Assembly (NCBI GenBank): GCA_049999765.1
Contig: JBNGIQ010007751.1
Location: 1 to 64,000, forward strand
DNA from: Phaeoceros laevis
Taxonomy: Eukaryota > Anthocerotophyta > Anthocerotopsida > Notothyladales
Reading direction: 5' to 3'
DNA length: 64,000 bases
Positions 54,472-64,000 of this stretch are shown here, one piece after another. The stretch's first letter is position 1, and every line of letters begins with the position of its first letter. Made by a program: the position numbers and the translations under genes. The notes under the pieces were generated by a model. That model had not been told where the DNA came from, did no database searches, and saw only the letters and a program-made list of their open reading frames with translations.

Positions 54472-54649
54472 TGGCCTGTTAGGATGGTGGGACGCTCAGT
54501 ACCAGAAAGCCGTTGCAACGATAGTTTGTTCCTCAGTGCCCAGTTTGTAAGCACCAGTTGCACGCCCAAGCTACACTCCCAAAAATCATGCTACATCTAA
54601 TGCTAACCCCCCCCCCTCGCAAAGCCCCAAAATCCACACTTGGCATGTC

Positions 54650-54658
54650 AACCCTAAA
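54650..54658 (+). promoter_or_regulatory. Telo-box-like element before the trihelix gene
   Basis: aaccctaaa on the plus strand (within gtcaaccctaaatgtaac), just upstream of the longest trihelix open frame. Confidence 0.4.
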
Positions 54659-54709
54659 TGTAACGCTCATGCATGACTGATCTGGTGAGGAAGTGCAGGA
54701 CATGACTGA

Positions 54710-55792
54710 GTGTGCTGGACAGTCGAAAAAAAGTTCGTACCTGCACTGGCCTATTCAGAAGCCGCCCCGGCATATTCATCGCATGTTGGGAGGGTTAGAA
54801 GACAGTCTCCCACTCGTAAGTTCACTCGTCCGCTTCTGATCAGGTCGTTCGCTCATGCCGCTGTGATCGAAGTTGCAAAATTCATTGATGAGCAATTTGA
54901 GCAGATTCCAGGCGTAAGAACTATGATTCTCAGATCGTCCGGCTTCGGCATGGCTGTGGAGGGGGAAGCAGAAGGGGAGGAATACAGGCAGGTGCTTGGA
55001 TCCGAAGGAAGCTATAGGCAGCTACTTGGTGCAGATCCAGGCGGAGTGTCCTCGGTGAGCCTGATGGGCAGTGGAGGTGATCTAATTGGACAGGGCATGG
55101 ATATTTCTCGAGCTAGTATATTAGGAGATTCAGCAGCTCATTTAGATGGGACGCCCTCAGCAACAAGAGATGCTGGTACGGAGCTGCAAATGGTGGACAT
55201 GGAAGCTGCAGACGAGGGAGATTGTGAAGGGAAGGAAGAGAAGGCGGACAGAGACGGGACTGGGAAGAAAAAGCGAGCAGAAATGTGGCAGGATACAGAG
55301 ATGGACGCTTTGGTCAGCGCTTACCATCAAGTGCACATGAAAGTGGCCATGGCAGGGAAGCAGGGGAAGCATGTGAAGCATGTCTTTAAGTCTGCCAATG
55401 AGAAGTGGAAGGAGGTGCAGAACTTGCTTCATACTTATGGTGTAGATAGGCAAGCAAAAGAGATAGAGAGGAAGTGGTCGAACTTATCGACTGCCTATAA
55501 GCAGATTTCTGACTGGAACAAGAAAATAGGTCAACCAAGCTACTGGGAGCTTGATGAGGCCACCAAGCGAGAGAAGACGAAGGCAAAGGAGTTGCCAGCA
55601 ACCTTTCGGGTGCATCTCTTTGAGGCCATGTCAGAGGTGCTAGGTGACAGGACGGTGTCTAGGAAAAGTAGGTCATGGGACCCCTACAGTCGGCCTACCT
55701 CAGCCGGAACGTCAGGCAGCAATGGTATTGGTGTCAATGGTGTTACTTCAGGTGGCTGTCTTTCTTCTGCAGGGGCATGCAGGTTGTCGTAG
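54710..55792 (+). CDS. Trihelix (Myb/SANT-like) DNA-binding protein
   Basis: Open frame of 360 residues. The real start may be the Met at 54923 (MILRSSGFGM), because the 5' part looks non-coding and contains an acceptor-like attccag at 54905-54911. The protein would then be 289 residues. A Gly/Ser/acidic N-terminal region and a basic GKKKRAEMW lead into a trihelix domain at about 192-310 (long numbering). It carries the three spaced aromatic positions: MWQDTEMDALVSAYHQV, then FKSANEKWKEVQNLL, then EIERKWSNLSTAYKQISDWN, followed by a helix PSYWELDEATKREKT. This fits plant GT-factor-like or MADF-like transcription factors; the subfamily is not clear. The tail is Ser/Gly-rich. Confidence 0.75.
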   Translation: MCWTVEKKFVPALAYSEAAPAYSSHVGRVRRQSPTRKFTRPLLIRSFAHAAVIEVAKFIDEQFEQIPGVRTMILRSSGFGMAVEGEAEGEEYRQVLGSEGSYRQLLGADPGGVSSVSLMGSGGDLIGQGMDISRASILGDSAAHLDGTPSATRDAGTELQMVDMEAADEGDCEGKEEKADRDGTGKKKRAEMWQDTEMDALVSAYHQVHMKVAMAGKQGKHVKHVFKSANEKWKEVQNLLHTYGVDRQAKEIERKWSNLSTAYKQISDWNKKIGQPSYWELDEATKREKTKAKELPATFRVHLFEAMSEVLGDRTVSRKSRSWDPYSRPTSAGTSGSNGIGVNGVTSGGCLSSAGACRLS

Positions 55793-55942
55793 TTCAGTTT
55801 GAGAGGATTAAGTTGTGTTCTCGTGCCCATTAGTACTTGCATGCTTGCTGGTTGCACTTCACGCGTTGAGCTATGTCTGCAGAGGCTATCGTAGATGTTC
55901 CTTTTCCAACTAGCAAGCTGAGTTTGGCACCACCTACTACAG

Positions 55943-57560
55943 ATGCCCATGAACAGTGAGCAACTATCCAAGCTTATTTGGAGCAGCCAGCAGCTTGTGC
56001 TCAAGTATTACATTCCTGTTTAAAATTCCTGGTCTGGAACCCTAGTTGACTTCGAGACTTTGCAGGAGAAGACCAAGGGCAGTGCTAGTATCAACAGGAA
56101 GCTTCAATCCACCTACGTACATGCACCTGCGGATGTTCGGTGAGAACACAGGAAACACTGGGGCCTTGTTTCAGTATGTCCTTCGTTTTCCACATTAGCG
56201 TCCCAAGCATGCCTGACATCTTGTATTTTGCAGAGCTTGCAAGAGATGAGTTGGTGATGAATGGATTCGATGTTTTGGGTGGTTACATGTCTCCTGTACA
56301 TGACTCTTATGGCAAAAAGGTGCAGGATCCTCTTCACACTATTGAATTCCAGAAGCAGTCTTGCCTGCAAGGGGGATGAAATTCCGCCTGCAAGGGGGAT
56401 AACTTTCCTCCTGAAACAGGGTTTGGTTGCAGTAGACCATCGGACCAAAATGTGTGAACTAGCTACAGACGACTCAGCTTTCATAATGGTGGATCCTTGG
56501 GAGGTACAAAGTTCCTCCCTGTTTTAGTAACGTAACATATTCTGTGCTTTTGATTGTTTGAGATGAGATTGTGATTTCACTCTTCCATCATCCCTGCAAC
56601 TAAAATTCGTTGTCTTTTGTGCATGGTTGAAGTAGGCGAAACAGGCAACTAGCCAGAGAACCTTGACAGTGCTTAATCGTGTTGAACAAAGTGTGAACAA
56701 CCTCGGGCTACCAAATGATGGTAATGCCTCATCCAAGACTAATCATGGGTCACGACACACCAGCACAGGTTTCTGCAGGGAACAGCAATCAGCTGATGCT
56801 GCTTAGAATGTCTCCGCTGATGTTTTTAAGACTGCAAACCGTAACCTCTGAAAACCTCTCCTGGTTGTCGTATTTGGTGAACTGGCAGATAAGATCAAAG
56901 TTTTCTTCTTGTGTGGATCTGACCTTCTGGCGTCATTCAGTTCCCCTGGCGTTTGGGTTCCTGAGCAGGTTGGACACAACGAATGTCGTTTTGCTGCTTT
57001 ATGGTTCCTTCAAAGTTTGAAGCGGTTGAGGACCTCTTTTTATTGTTTTCTTGAGGCTCTTTTTCATTCCTTTGAATCATTCTACTCGCTGCAGGTCCAG
57101 AGCATATGTCAGGAGTTTGGGATTTTTTGTGTCTCAAGATCGGGAACGGATGCACGGAGGATCATTTTTGAGAACGACATTCTCTTTAGGAACAAAGTGA
57201 GCCTGCCTCTCCTCTTTCTTGAAAGTAATTCATGCAGCAGCAGGAACTTTTGATGTAAGAAGACCCACCCTGCGCGATTCTGGGTTGCAGAGGAACATCG
57301 TTGTCGTGGATGAGCTTGTGCCAAATGACATTAGCTCTACAAAATTGAGGTATGCCTGTTGACTGGTGTTTTCTCCCCTTCCACCTACTGATCTCTGGCA
57401 ATCCCAGCATATGTCTCTCGTGCCTTCTCCCAGAAACACTAACCAATCACATGGTCGCAGGCAGTTGTTTTCTAGGGGGCTGTCTGTGCGGTACTTGACT
57501 GCTGACAGCGTGATCAGCTACATGAAGATAAACCACCTCTATGGCTACAACTTCAATTAA
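55943..57560 (+). CDS. NMNAT: Nicotinamide/nicotinate mononucleotide adenylyltransferase
   Basis: Nine exons (55943-56004, 56066-56139, 56234-56319, 56420-56503, 56636-56720, 56889-56968, 57095-57196, 57291-57349, 57461-57560) give 243 residues, the normal plant length. All phases close. The nucleotidyl-transfer motif VSTGSFNPPTYMHLRMF is near the N terminus. Then follow GGYMSPVHDSYGKK, KMCELATDDSAFIMVDPWE, QRTLTVLNRV, LCGSDLLASFSSPGVW and the ATP-binding ISSTKLRQL near the end. It makes NAD (or deamido-NAD) from the mononucleotide and ATP. The start is set by a stop codon seven codons upstream and by the fit of the first splice phase. Confidence 0.95.
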
Positions 57561-59120
57561 GAAACCAACCGGCGTATCTGTCAAGAATCACCACAGTCCC
57601 TCATCGACAGACTTAGTTTACGTGGTAGAATTGATGTAGTCATAAATGGCAGCAGGCTGCTGACGAGGCCCACAGGAAGTGGCCATGGAAAATTAATGTC
57701 ATCCAGAGCGGAGGCGACTAAGACTTGCTTCCATCGAGGATAGCATCCGCTCGTTGCGGACCAGATATCATCCTTTGTTTTTCCGGCAGATTATGTTTCG
57801 GAAAGGGTCGTTGTGTAACTGGTCAAGATGGCAACGAATGCGTGCGAGACTTGCATATGACTGCAGTGGCCTTGCGAAGGATCTTTATTAAGCAGATGGA
57901 GAAAATGGCAGGCCCACTTTGTCCATGAATGTGAAACAATTCCATTGACATCTAAGACAAGTACTTTCGTTGTCGGACATCCCTGCCTTACATGAAGTTT
58001 GTTCTTCTTCGCCTTGTTCTTCTTCGATGCTCGCACGGGTCCATCGTGTGCCAAAATCTGACTAGGACACGACTCTGAGGCCCCCTCCTCTTTATCACGC
58101 TAGTGAAGTCAAAGTTGCAGTTGATAGAGCAATGGCACGTAAAAATGCGGGGACGGCCTCAGTACTCGCAACATTTGTAAATTGAAGTCTGAAGACTCTG
58201 AACCTTCTACTGTACGGTACACGCTTGGCTATTTTGGATTTCCAAGCATTTCCAAATGTTTGGAATACGCGATTCTTGGAATCGTAAGGCACCTCGTGGA
58301 CGTTGCGTGTCACGGGCCCTGCCACTCTGGCGCGGCTGTGACCGTGATGATGATAGCGCAATGCTGGGAGGCGTACTGTGTTTCCCTTGGTTGGGGTTCA
58401 CGCCTTGCTACGAAGGGCGAAGAAAGTGCGGCAGTCTGTTTTCTTGAAGGTGCGAACTTGGGGCGCTGTCGCTGGGGAAACTAGCTATTGTCCTGTCTCT
58501 GAGTCGAGGCGATGGCACAGTTAAAATTGGGAAAGCAGGTGCTGCTGGAGGTGTTAACGCTGGTGGAGGCTCACGCTGTCGCAAATCTGCGTGGGGTCCT
58601 GGGCGTTTTTGGCGTCCTCTGTGACACTCGGTGTTGAACTCTGCATAAGCCCATTGCCGGGCTGTTGGAGGCCGAGTGGTTTCGACAGCCGGTTTAACCT
58701 AAATTTTGAGGATCAAGCCAGGAATGGGTTGGGAACTTGTGGTGGATCGAAGGCGCACATTTGAATGAGGAGCTTGGTAGAATTCACAGCGATAGAAACA
58801 TGTATGGGTGAAATAGGAATTCGTTGACTTACGGCTTTTGTTTCTTTGCAACAGGGACAACTGAACGGTTTAAGCTAGATCGGCGCTTGTCGTATCACTT
58901 TCTGGTACATGGCTCACATCATGCCTGCGTGTGACAGGTTGAAGGAGCCCTGGAGTAGTTGACCAAATGACAAAAGCATCCGTACATTAGGCTGGTTAGT
59001 GGCGCTGCCCTCACATGCACAGAGTACTGTCTCCCTCGTCAGCTTTGTGCATTGGCTGAGATTTCTGAATTGAATTTCAGTGGCCTTGTAATTCAGGTTT
59101 GACTTTCCAGGCCTGTCGCC
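57561..59120. other. Intergenic before the helicase gene
   Basis: No gene supported. A 41-codon frame starts at 58512 (MAQLKLGKQVLLEVL) and could lie in the helicase leader. An acceptor-like gactttccag ends at 59110, so the helicase 5' UTR may be spliced. Confidence 0.35.
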
Positions 59121-62100
59121 ATGAGCTTTCCTCGTGGACGGGGCCCTATGGGCTCGGCTGGACGGAAGCAACTGACTGTTGGGCAGCGCCCAGTGTCAGA
59201 GTCTGATCGCATTAGCATTGCAGATCGTCTGGAGGAATTTAGATCTAGTTCGGCAAAGGAGATGGTGTTTGAGAGTGATCTGACCAATCATGATCGAGCG
59301 GTGGTGCATGACTTTTGCAAAAAGATGGGCTTCAAATCGAAAAGTTATGGCAAAGGAGAAAATCGGAGCGTGACGGTATCCAAGTCAGGACGGGAACAGC
59401 TGAACTCCAAAGAAACAGCTCTCAGCATTTCGAGTAATGCGCAGGCAGTCATTAGCCAGCTCTTTACATTGTATCCTCCGCAAGAGAATGAGGATGAGCA
59501 GCCCAAGGAGAGGCAGAAAATTCTTCGAAATGTGCCCAGAAGGCCTTTGGAGTTCAGAGCTCCATTAGGTGCTGCTGACATTGCCAAGCAGGTCGCTTCC
59601 CTGGCTGATCGCATCCAGAGGCTACCTGCTCTCCAGCAGATTGTGCAACAGAGGGCTCAGCTGCCAATTGCAGCATTTGAGAGTACCATCACTTCAGCTG
59701 TGAACAATAATCAGGTTGTTCTGATTGCTGGTGAAACAGGATGTGGAAAGACAACCCAAGTTCCTCAGTTCATTCTTCAGCATATGTGGTCGCAAGGCAA
59801 ACCGTGCAAGATAATCTGCACCCAACCACGTCGAATATCAGCTATATCTGTCGCAGAGCGTATAGCAGCTGAGAGAGGGGAGGCTGTGGGCACAACTGTA
59901 GGTTACCAGATTAGGTTGGAAATGAAGGGAGGACGGAATACTTCGGTAATGTTCCAAACAAATGGTGTATTACTACGGAAGATGGTGAAGTCGGGTGGTC
60001 ACTCATCAACGGGTGAGAGCACTGGTGATGAGCAAACAGATGACACGTATGGGGTAGATGCTACACATATTATTGTGGATGAGATTCATGAACGTGACCG
60101 CAATGCAGATTTTTTGCTCATTGTGTTGCGAGACATACTTCCGGTCAGGCCAGACTTGCGCCTAATTTTAATGAGCGCTACTCTGGATTCTAAACAGTTC
60201 TCTAGATACTTTGGAAACTGCCCTATCATCAACGTTCCAGGATTTACATACCCAGTACGTACACATTTTCTAGAGGATGTGCTGGGGTTATTGGAAGCAC
60301 GGAAAGGAAGGACAGACAGTGAGAACAAGCAGTTGGAAGATAAAGTTGTTTTTAGCAAGGAGGACGCGGATGCCATGGATAATGCATTAGCAGTGGCGTG
60401 GTTAGAGGACGATTTTGAGGAATTGATGAATCTGGTAACTGAGTGCCCGCGGCTCTGTAATTATCAGCATTCTCATACAGGGGCAACAGCTCTCATGATT
60501 GCTGCAGGCAAGGGGCAAGTAGATGACATAGCTACAATGCTGTCACTAGGAGCTGACATCTCCAAAGTGTCCGAAGATGGAAGCACAGCTCTTGACTGGG
60601 CAAAGATCCATGATGAACAAGAAGCTGCTGTAGCCATTACAACCTACAGCAGCAGCACTGCAAAACCATCCAGCTCCACAGACCACTCGTCAGAAGAGAA
60701 TGTGGAATTACTAGAGAGGTATCAGAGTGTAACAGATCAGGAGGAAATTGATGTTGTTCTTATCGAGCGTCTATTGCATCATCTGTGCAGTAGCTCAAAG
60801 ATCAGTAGTTCAAGCAGTGGAGCAATACTAGTTTTCTTGCCAGGCTGGGAGGACATTTCCAGAATGAGACAGCAATTGGCAACCTCTCCTTGCTTTTCTA
60901 ACCAGTCTCAGTTTCACATACTCCCTCTGCATTCCATGGTGCCCTCAATTGAGCAAAAAAAAGTCTTCAAGCGTCCACCTCCAGGTGTACGGAAAATTGT
61001 GCTAGCAACCAACATTGCTGAAACTGCCATCACCATTGATGATGTGGTCTATGTAATTGACACTGGCCGGGCCAAGGAAAAAAGTTATGATCCTTATACC
61101 AGTGTGTCCACGTTGCAAACGGCATGGATATCAAAAGCGAGTATGAGGCAAAGAGCAGGGAGAGCGGGCAGATGCCAAGCAGGAGACTGTTACCATTTGT
61201 TTTCTCGCTTGAGGGCTGACTCCTTGCCTGACTTTCAGCAGCCTGAGATTAAACGAGCCCCATTGGAAGAGCTATGTTTGCAGGTGAAGTTGATGGAGCC
61301 GGAAGGTAGAATAGCAGAATTCATATCAAAGGCAATAGAGCCTCCACTTGCCTTATCCGTGCAGAATGCAGTGATGCTGTTGCAAGACATCGGAGCTCTT
61401 ACAGGTGAAGAAAAGTTGACTGAGCTGGGTAAACAGCTTGGGTCTCTGCCCGTACATCCAGCAACAAGCAAGATGCTGCTGTTCGCAATACTGCTCAATT
61501 GCCTTAGCCCTGCTTTGACTATTGCATGTGCTGGTGGCTATAGAGAACCCTTTGTGTTGCCTATGGCTCCCCGAGAGAAGCAGCTTGCAGCAGCAGCCAA
61601 GCGAGAACTTGCAGGTGCCTTTGGGGGTTACAGCGATCATTTAGCAATAATTGCAGCTTTTGATAGGTGGGAGGCTGCCAAAGCAGCAGGTCAAGAGCAG
61701 CAGTTCTGTGCAAAGTTTTTTGTTTCAGGGGGGACGATGGCAATGCTCTCAGGTATGAGACAGCAGCTTCAAAGCGAGCTTGCACAGAAAGGATTCATAC
61801 CTAAGGGACATCACCCATGCAGTTTGAATGCCCAGGACCCTGGGATAGTACGTGCTGTGATAGCTGCTGGCACTTACCCCATGATTGGCACTCTACTAGC
61901 ACCACAGTCAGGAAATCAAAAGGTTGTCGTGCAGACATCTAGAGGGCAGAAAGTTCGAATCCATCCCCATTCTGCCAACTTTGAGCTGAACCGTAGGAGC
62001 CCAAGGGAGTTTCAAGGGGCCCTTGTAGCCTTCGATGAGATTACACGAGGAGAGAGGCAGGTTTATGTCAAGAACAGTACTCTGGTCAAACCACATCCTT

Positions 62101-62888
62101 TGTTGTTGATTTCGACAGAACTGGTTGTCGCACCACCAAGCTCTCAAAGGCGAGATGATTCTAAACCTGAGTTCCTGGTTTCTAATGAGGATGATGATGA
62201 TGATTCCGCATATGGCGATGATGATGATGAGGATGTCAGAACTCGGCCAGACACAGAGCTTGAAAGACAGCAGAAGCAGCTGATGTACAGTCCGGAGAAC
62301 ATGGTGGCGGTAGTGGTCGATAGATGGTTAAAATTTGAAGCCACTGCTGTGGAAGCTGCTCAGCTTTTTTGCTTGAGACAACGGCTTAGTGCTGCTATCA
62401 AGCATAAGATAGAGCACCCAAGAGCACCCTTACCAGACAAGCTTGCAGGTGCTGTGTATGCAGTAGCCTGCCTGCTCTCTTTTGATGGTCTCTTGGACTT
62501 GGCACCTCAGTCCCGAGATCGGTTGGTCGCAGCTCAGCCACAGCCGCGGACGTCTTCAACTGAACAGCAGCTTGCAAGTGGAAGTATGCGTAATAGGAAT
62601 CATAGAGGAGCTGGGGTGTCTGGGTCAGGGAGAGGTTCACCGACTGCCTACAGAAATGGTGGTCCTGGATCTTCGCAGTATGGAAGGCAGTATGAGCCAG
62701 CTGAGAATGGCAGACCTGCACCCCAGGAAGGAAGGGGTGTGAACTTGCGTCAGGAAGGGAGGGGTGGGATGCGTCAGGAAGGAAGGGGTGGGCCACGCCA
62801 AGAAGGAAGGGGTGTGCAAGGCAACTATAGTGGAGGTACAACAAGAGGCCGAAACCCAAAGAGATCTCGTGGGGGTGGTGCTGGCTAG
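59121..62888 (+). CDS. DEIH-box RNA/DNA helicase, NIH-type, with R3H and ankyrin regions
   Basis: Single uninterrupted frame of 1255 residues. An R3H nucleic-acid-binding domain (about 28-95, NHDRAVVHDFCKKMGFKSKS) is followed by the helicase core. Core motifs are Walker A GETGCGKTT at 204-212, DEIH at 320-323, SAT at 352-354, and motif VI QRAGRAGR at 677-684. Between the two RecA lobes sit ankyrin-like repeats (about 440-515, TGATALMIAAGKGQVDD and DGSTALDWAKIHDEQ). HA2/OB-fold regions follow. An acidic Asp run and a Gly/Arg-rich tail with QEGRG repeats complete it. This order is that of plant NIH (nuclear DEIH-box helicase). It should unwind nucleic acids in the nucleus; substrate unknown. 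All core motifs are intact. The lack of introns is striking beside intron-rich neighbours. Confidence 0.95.
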   Translation: MSFPRGRGPMGSAGRKQLTVGQRPVSESDRISIADRLEEFRSSSAKEMVFESDLTNHDRAVVHDFCKKMGFKSKSYGKGENRSVTVSKSGREQLNSKETALSISSNAQAVISQLFTLYPPQENEDEQPKERQKILRNVPRRPLEFRAPLGAADIAKQVASLADRIQRLPALQQIVQQRAQLPIAAFESTITSAVNNNQVVLIAGETGCGKTTQVPQFILQHMWSQGKPCKIICTQPRRISAISVAERIAAERGEAVGTTVGYQIRLEMKGGRNTSVMFQTNGVLLRKMVKSGGHSSTGESTGDEQTDDTYGVDATHIIVDEIHERDRNADFLLIVLRDILPVRPDLRLILMSATLDSKQFSRYFGNCPIINVPGFTYPVRTHFLEDVLGLLEARKGRTDSENKQLEDKVVFSKEDADAMDNALAVAWLEDDFEELMNLVTECPRLCNYQHSHTGATALMIAAGKGQVDDIATMLSLGADISKVSEDGSTALDWAKIHDEQEAAVAITTYSSSTAKPSSSTDHSSEENVELLERYQSVTDQEEIDVVLIERLLHHLCSSSKISSSSSGAILVFLPGWEDISRMRQQLATSPCFSNQSQFHILPLHSMVPSIEQKKVFKRPPPGVRKIVLATNIAETAITIDDVVYVIDTGRAKEKSYDPYTSVSTLQTAWISKASMRQRAGRAGRCQAGDCYHLFSRLRADSLPDFQQPEIKRAPLEELCLQVKLMEPEGRIAEFISKAIEPPLALSVQNAVMLLQDIGALTGEEKLTELGKQLGSLPVHPATSKMLLFAILLNCLSPALTIACAGGYREPFVLPMAPREKQLAAAAKRELAGAFGGYSDHLAIIAAFDRWEAAKAAGQEQQFCAKFFVSGGTMAMLSGMRQQLQSELAQKGFIPKGHHPCSLNAQDPGIVRAVIAAGTYPMIGTLLAPQSGNQKVVVQTSRGQKVRIHPHSANFELNRRSPREFQGALVAFDEITRGERQVYVKNSTLVKPHPLLLISTELVVAPPSSQRRDDSKPEFLVSNEDDDDDSAYGDDDDEDVRTRPDTELERQQKQLMYSPENMVAVVVDRWLKFEATAVEAAQLFCLRQRLSAAIKHKIEHPRAPLPDKLAGAVYAVACLLSFDGLLDLAPQSRDRLVAAQPQPRTSSTEQQLASGSMRNRNHRGAGVSGSGRGSPTAYRNGGPGSSQYGRQYEPAENGRPAPQEGRGVNLRQEGRGGMRQEGRGGPRQEGRGVQGNYSGGTTRGRNPKRSRGGGAG
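62724..62814 (+). repeat. QEGRG coding repeats
   Basis: Four copies of caggaaggaaggggtg-like sequence start at 62724, 62751, 62775 and 62799 (27, 24 and 24 nt apart, all multiples of three). They encode RQEGRG-type units in the helicase tail. Confidence 0.85.
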
Positions 62889-64000
62889 AGCATTTGAATC
62901 CTACACTTTCTGACGCATACATGCTGGTGTTAGGTGGAAGCCAAGGGCTTCATCTTTCCAGGAACTTAGCTGATTTGCCAATACTCCCTCTCCTTTTCCA
63001 GGTGGCTTGCGCAATAAGTTTGATGCAAATGCAACAAGATGGGTGGCCAGGGACACCAAGTGACATGAATACGTGAACATGCTGATTAGCCAAGGTAAGT
63101 GACTATGCTGGAATGCAAATGACAGCCAGAAGCAGCAAGCTGCTCTAGGCTAACTCGTTTGTTGGTGTATTAGCCCCAGTTCAGGCTAGTTGCGTTGAGA
63201 GTTCCTCCTGGTTTTAGCGGCATCCAGCTGTGTCTCATCATATACAATTTTTCTAGTCAGCTAGCATGTAAATACTTTCATGAGGAAGCAGCAGAAAATT
63301 TCCAGAATTTAGAACAGGCCTGAATGTGATACTTTGACCATCGTTAAGTTGTGGGTATAGACCGTTTGCCACCTAGTACTTTGACATACTATTCACGTGA
63401 ACGTATTTTTGAGTTCATCTGTGAAAATGGATGTCAATTTTCTGGGGGAGACCTTTGCCATGTTGGAGCTGTCGCCCTGCAGTTATGGCTTCTGGCAGTT
63501 TGTCAGGCTGAAATTCAGGTAAGGGTGAATTTTCGAACGCGACCTTGTATTTTCTGGTTTTTTTAAGCCCTCCTTGTCCCAATCAGATACAGTGAGCCTG
63601 TATTTACAACCCTGGGTATGTTATGTCCAGAATGCCACTTCGCCACTGCTGGATGTCTGGACAAAGAAGATGCAGCAGAGCGTTTGTCCAACTCCATGCA
63701 TGAGCTGTTCGAGTTTGGACCTTGGTGGTCTACTAGAGCGTTTGTGAGGTGGACCTTGGCAATAAGCGCAGTAGTCAGACTGTCTTGTTCCCTACTTGCA
63801 CATGCACGAGGAGGAATGCTTCAAGGATAAATCAAGGTCAGGGGATAGGAGGGAAATAGATCAGTAGATTGATGTATGAAACAATGCAGTAGGAGCCAGT
63901 CTTCTGTAAAGCACGTCGTTTTGAGGCCTCCCAGGTTAGGCAACTTCAATACACGATTCGTCCCCCCGCGTCCAGCTATGATCCGGTGCCTCCTAGCTTC
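62889..64000. other. 3' flank of the helicase gene
   Basis: Expected 3' UTR, then unannotated sequence. Short frames at 63351-63566 and 63618-63830 contain nothing recognisable, although gaaattcag/gtaagg at 63512-63526 looks like a splice donor of an unknown transcript. Confidence 0.35.

Noticed and set aside
54710-54922. First 71 codons of the trihelix open frame as coding
   Set aside because: Composition looks non-coding, and a splice acceptor sits at 54911. The Met at 54923 is the more likely start, though I kept the long frame as the outer limit.
1-64000. tRNA, rRNA, CRISPR array, or prokaryotic operon structure
   Set aside because: No T-loop-like motif in a foldable context, no spaced identical repeats, and gene structure is clearly eukaryotic.

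Overview
This window is nuclear DNA of a land plant, read on both strands. The evidence is multi-exon genes with short GT-AG introns (about 75-250 nt), alpha-expansins, PPR organelle-editing factors, a TOO MANY MOUTHS-type stomatal receptor, a plant-type DNA polymerase eta and a DEIH-box (NIH-type) helicase. A Dpy-30 protein of flagellar-spoke type points to a lineage with swimming sperm. The TMM-like gene points to stomata. Two large PPR genes and a decayed PPR-DYW copy point to an expanded editing-factor family. Together these suggest a seed-free plant such as a lycophyte, hornwort, fern or moss. I cannot name the species from the sequence.

Layout. 0.8-12.2 kb holds three alpha-expansin genes (+, -, +) sharing two intron positions, with 6-7 kb of gene-poor DNA between the second and third. 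12.9-13.1 kb (minus) holds an unassigned membrane-protein exon. 13.9-15.4 kb is a TMM-like LRR receptor whose C-terminal tail may depend on a small intron. 16.5-25.0 kb holds two intronless PPR genes, an E-type and a 1148-residue DYW-type, flanking a decayed FKBP42/TWD1-like fragment. 27.8-29.7 kb is an eight-exon purple acid phosphatase. 29.7-42.2 kb is repeat-rich with AT-rich blocks. It contains an unidentified two-exon gene (33.9-35.2 kb) and a PEHE-domain (KANSL1/MSL1-like) chromatin gene (38.0-39.6 kb).

42.2-44.8 kb is the Dpy-30 gene, interrupted by a 400-base assembly gap next to a poly-Glu tract. From 45.3 kb the DNA is gene-dense: SSU72 phosphatase (-), RWDD4-like protein (+), DNA polymerase eta (-), a strip of pseudogene debris, a trihelix transcription factor (+), NMN adenylyltransferase (+), and an intronless 1255-residue DEIH-box helicase with R3H and ankyrin-like regions (+).

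The genes do not form one pathway; this is ordinary eukaryotic gene order. Local themes are cell-wall loosening (expansins), organelle RNA editing (PPRs), and nuclear RNA/DNA transactions in the right half (SSU72, polymerase eta, PEHE protein, helicase). Exon models were assembled by hand from splice signals, reading phase and family conservation. Where all phases close and the length fits the family, confidence is high. I found no tRNA, rRNA or CRISPR array.
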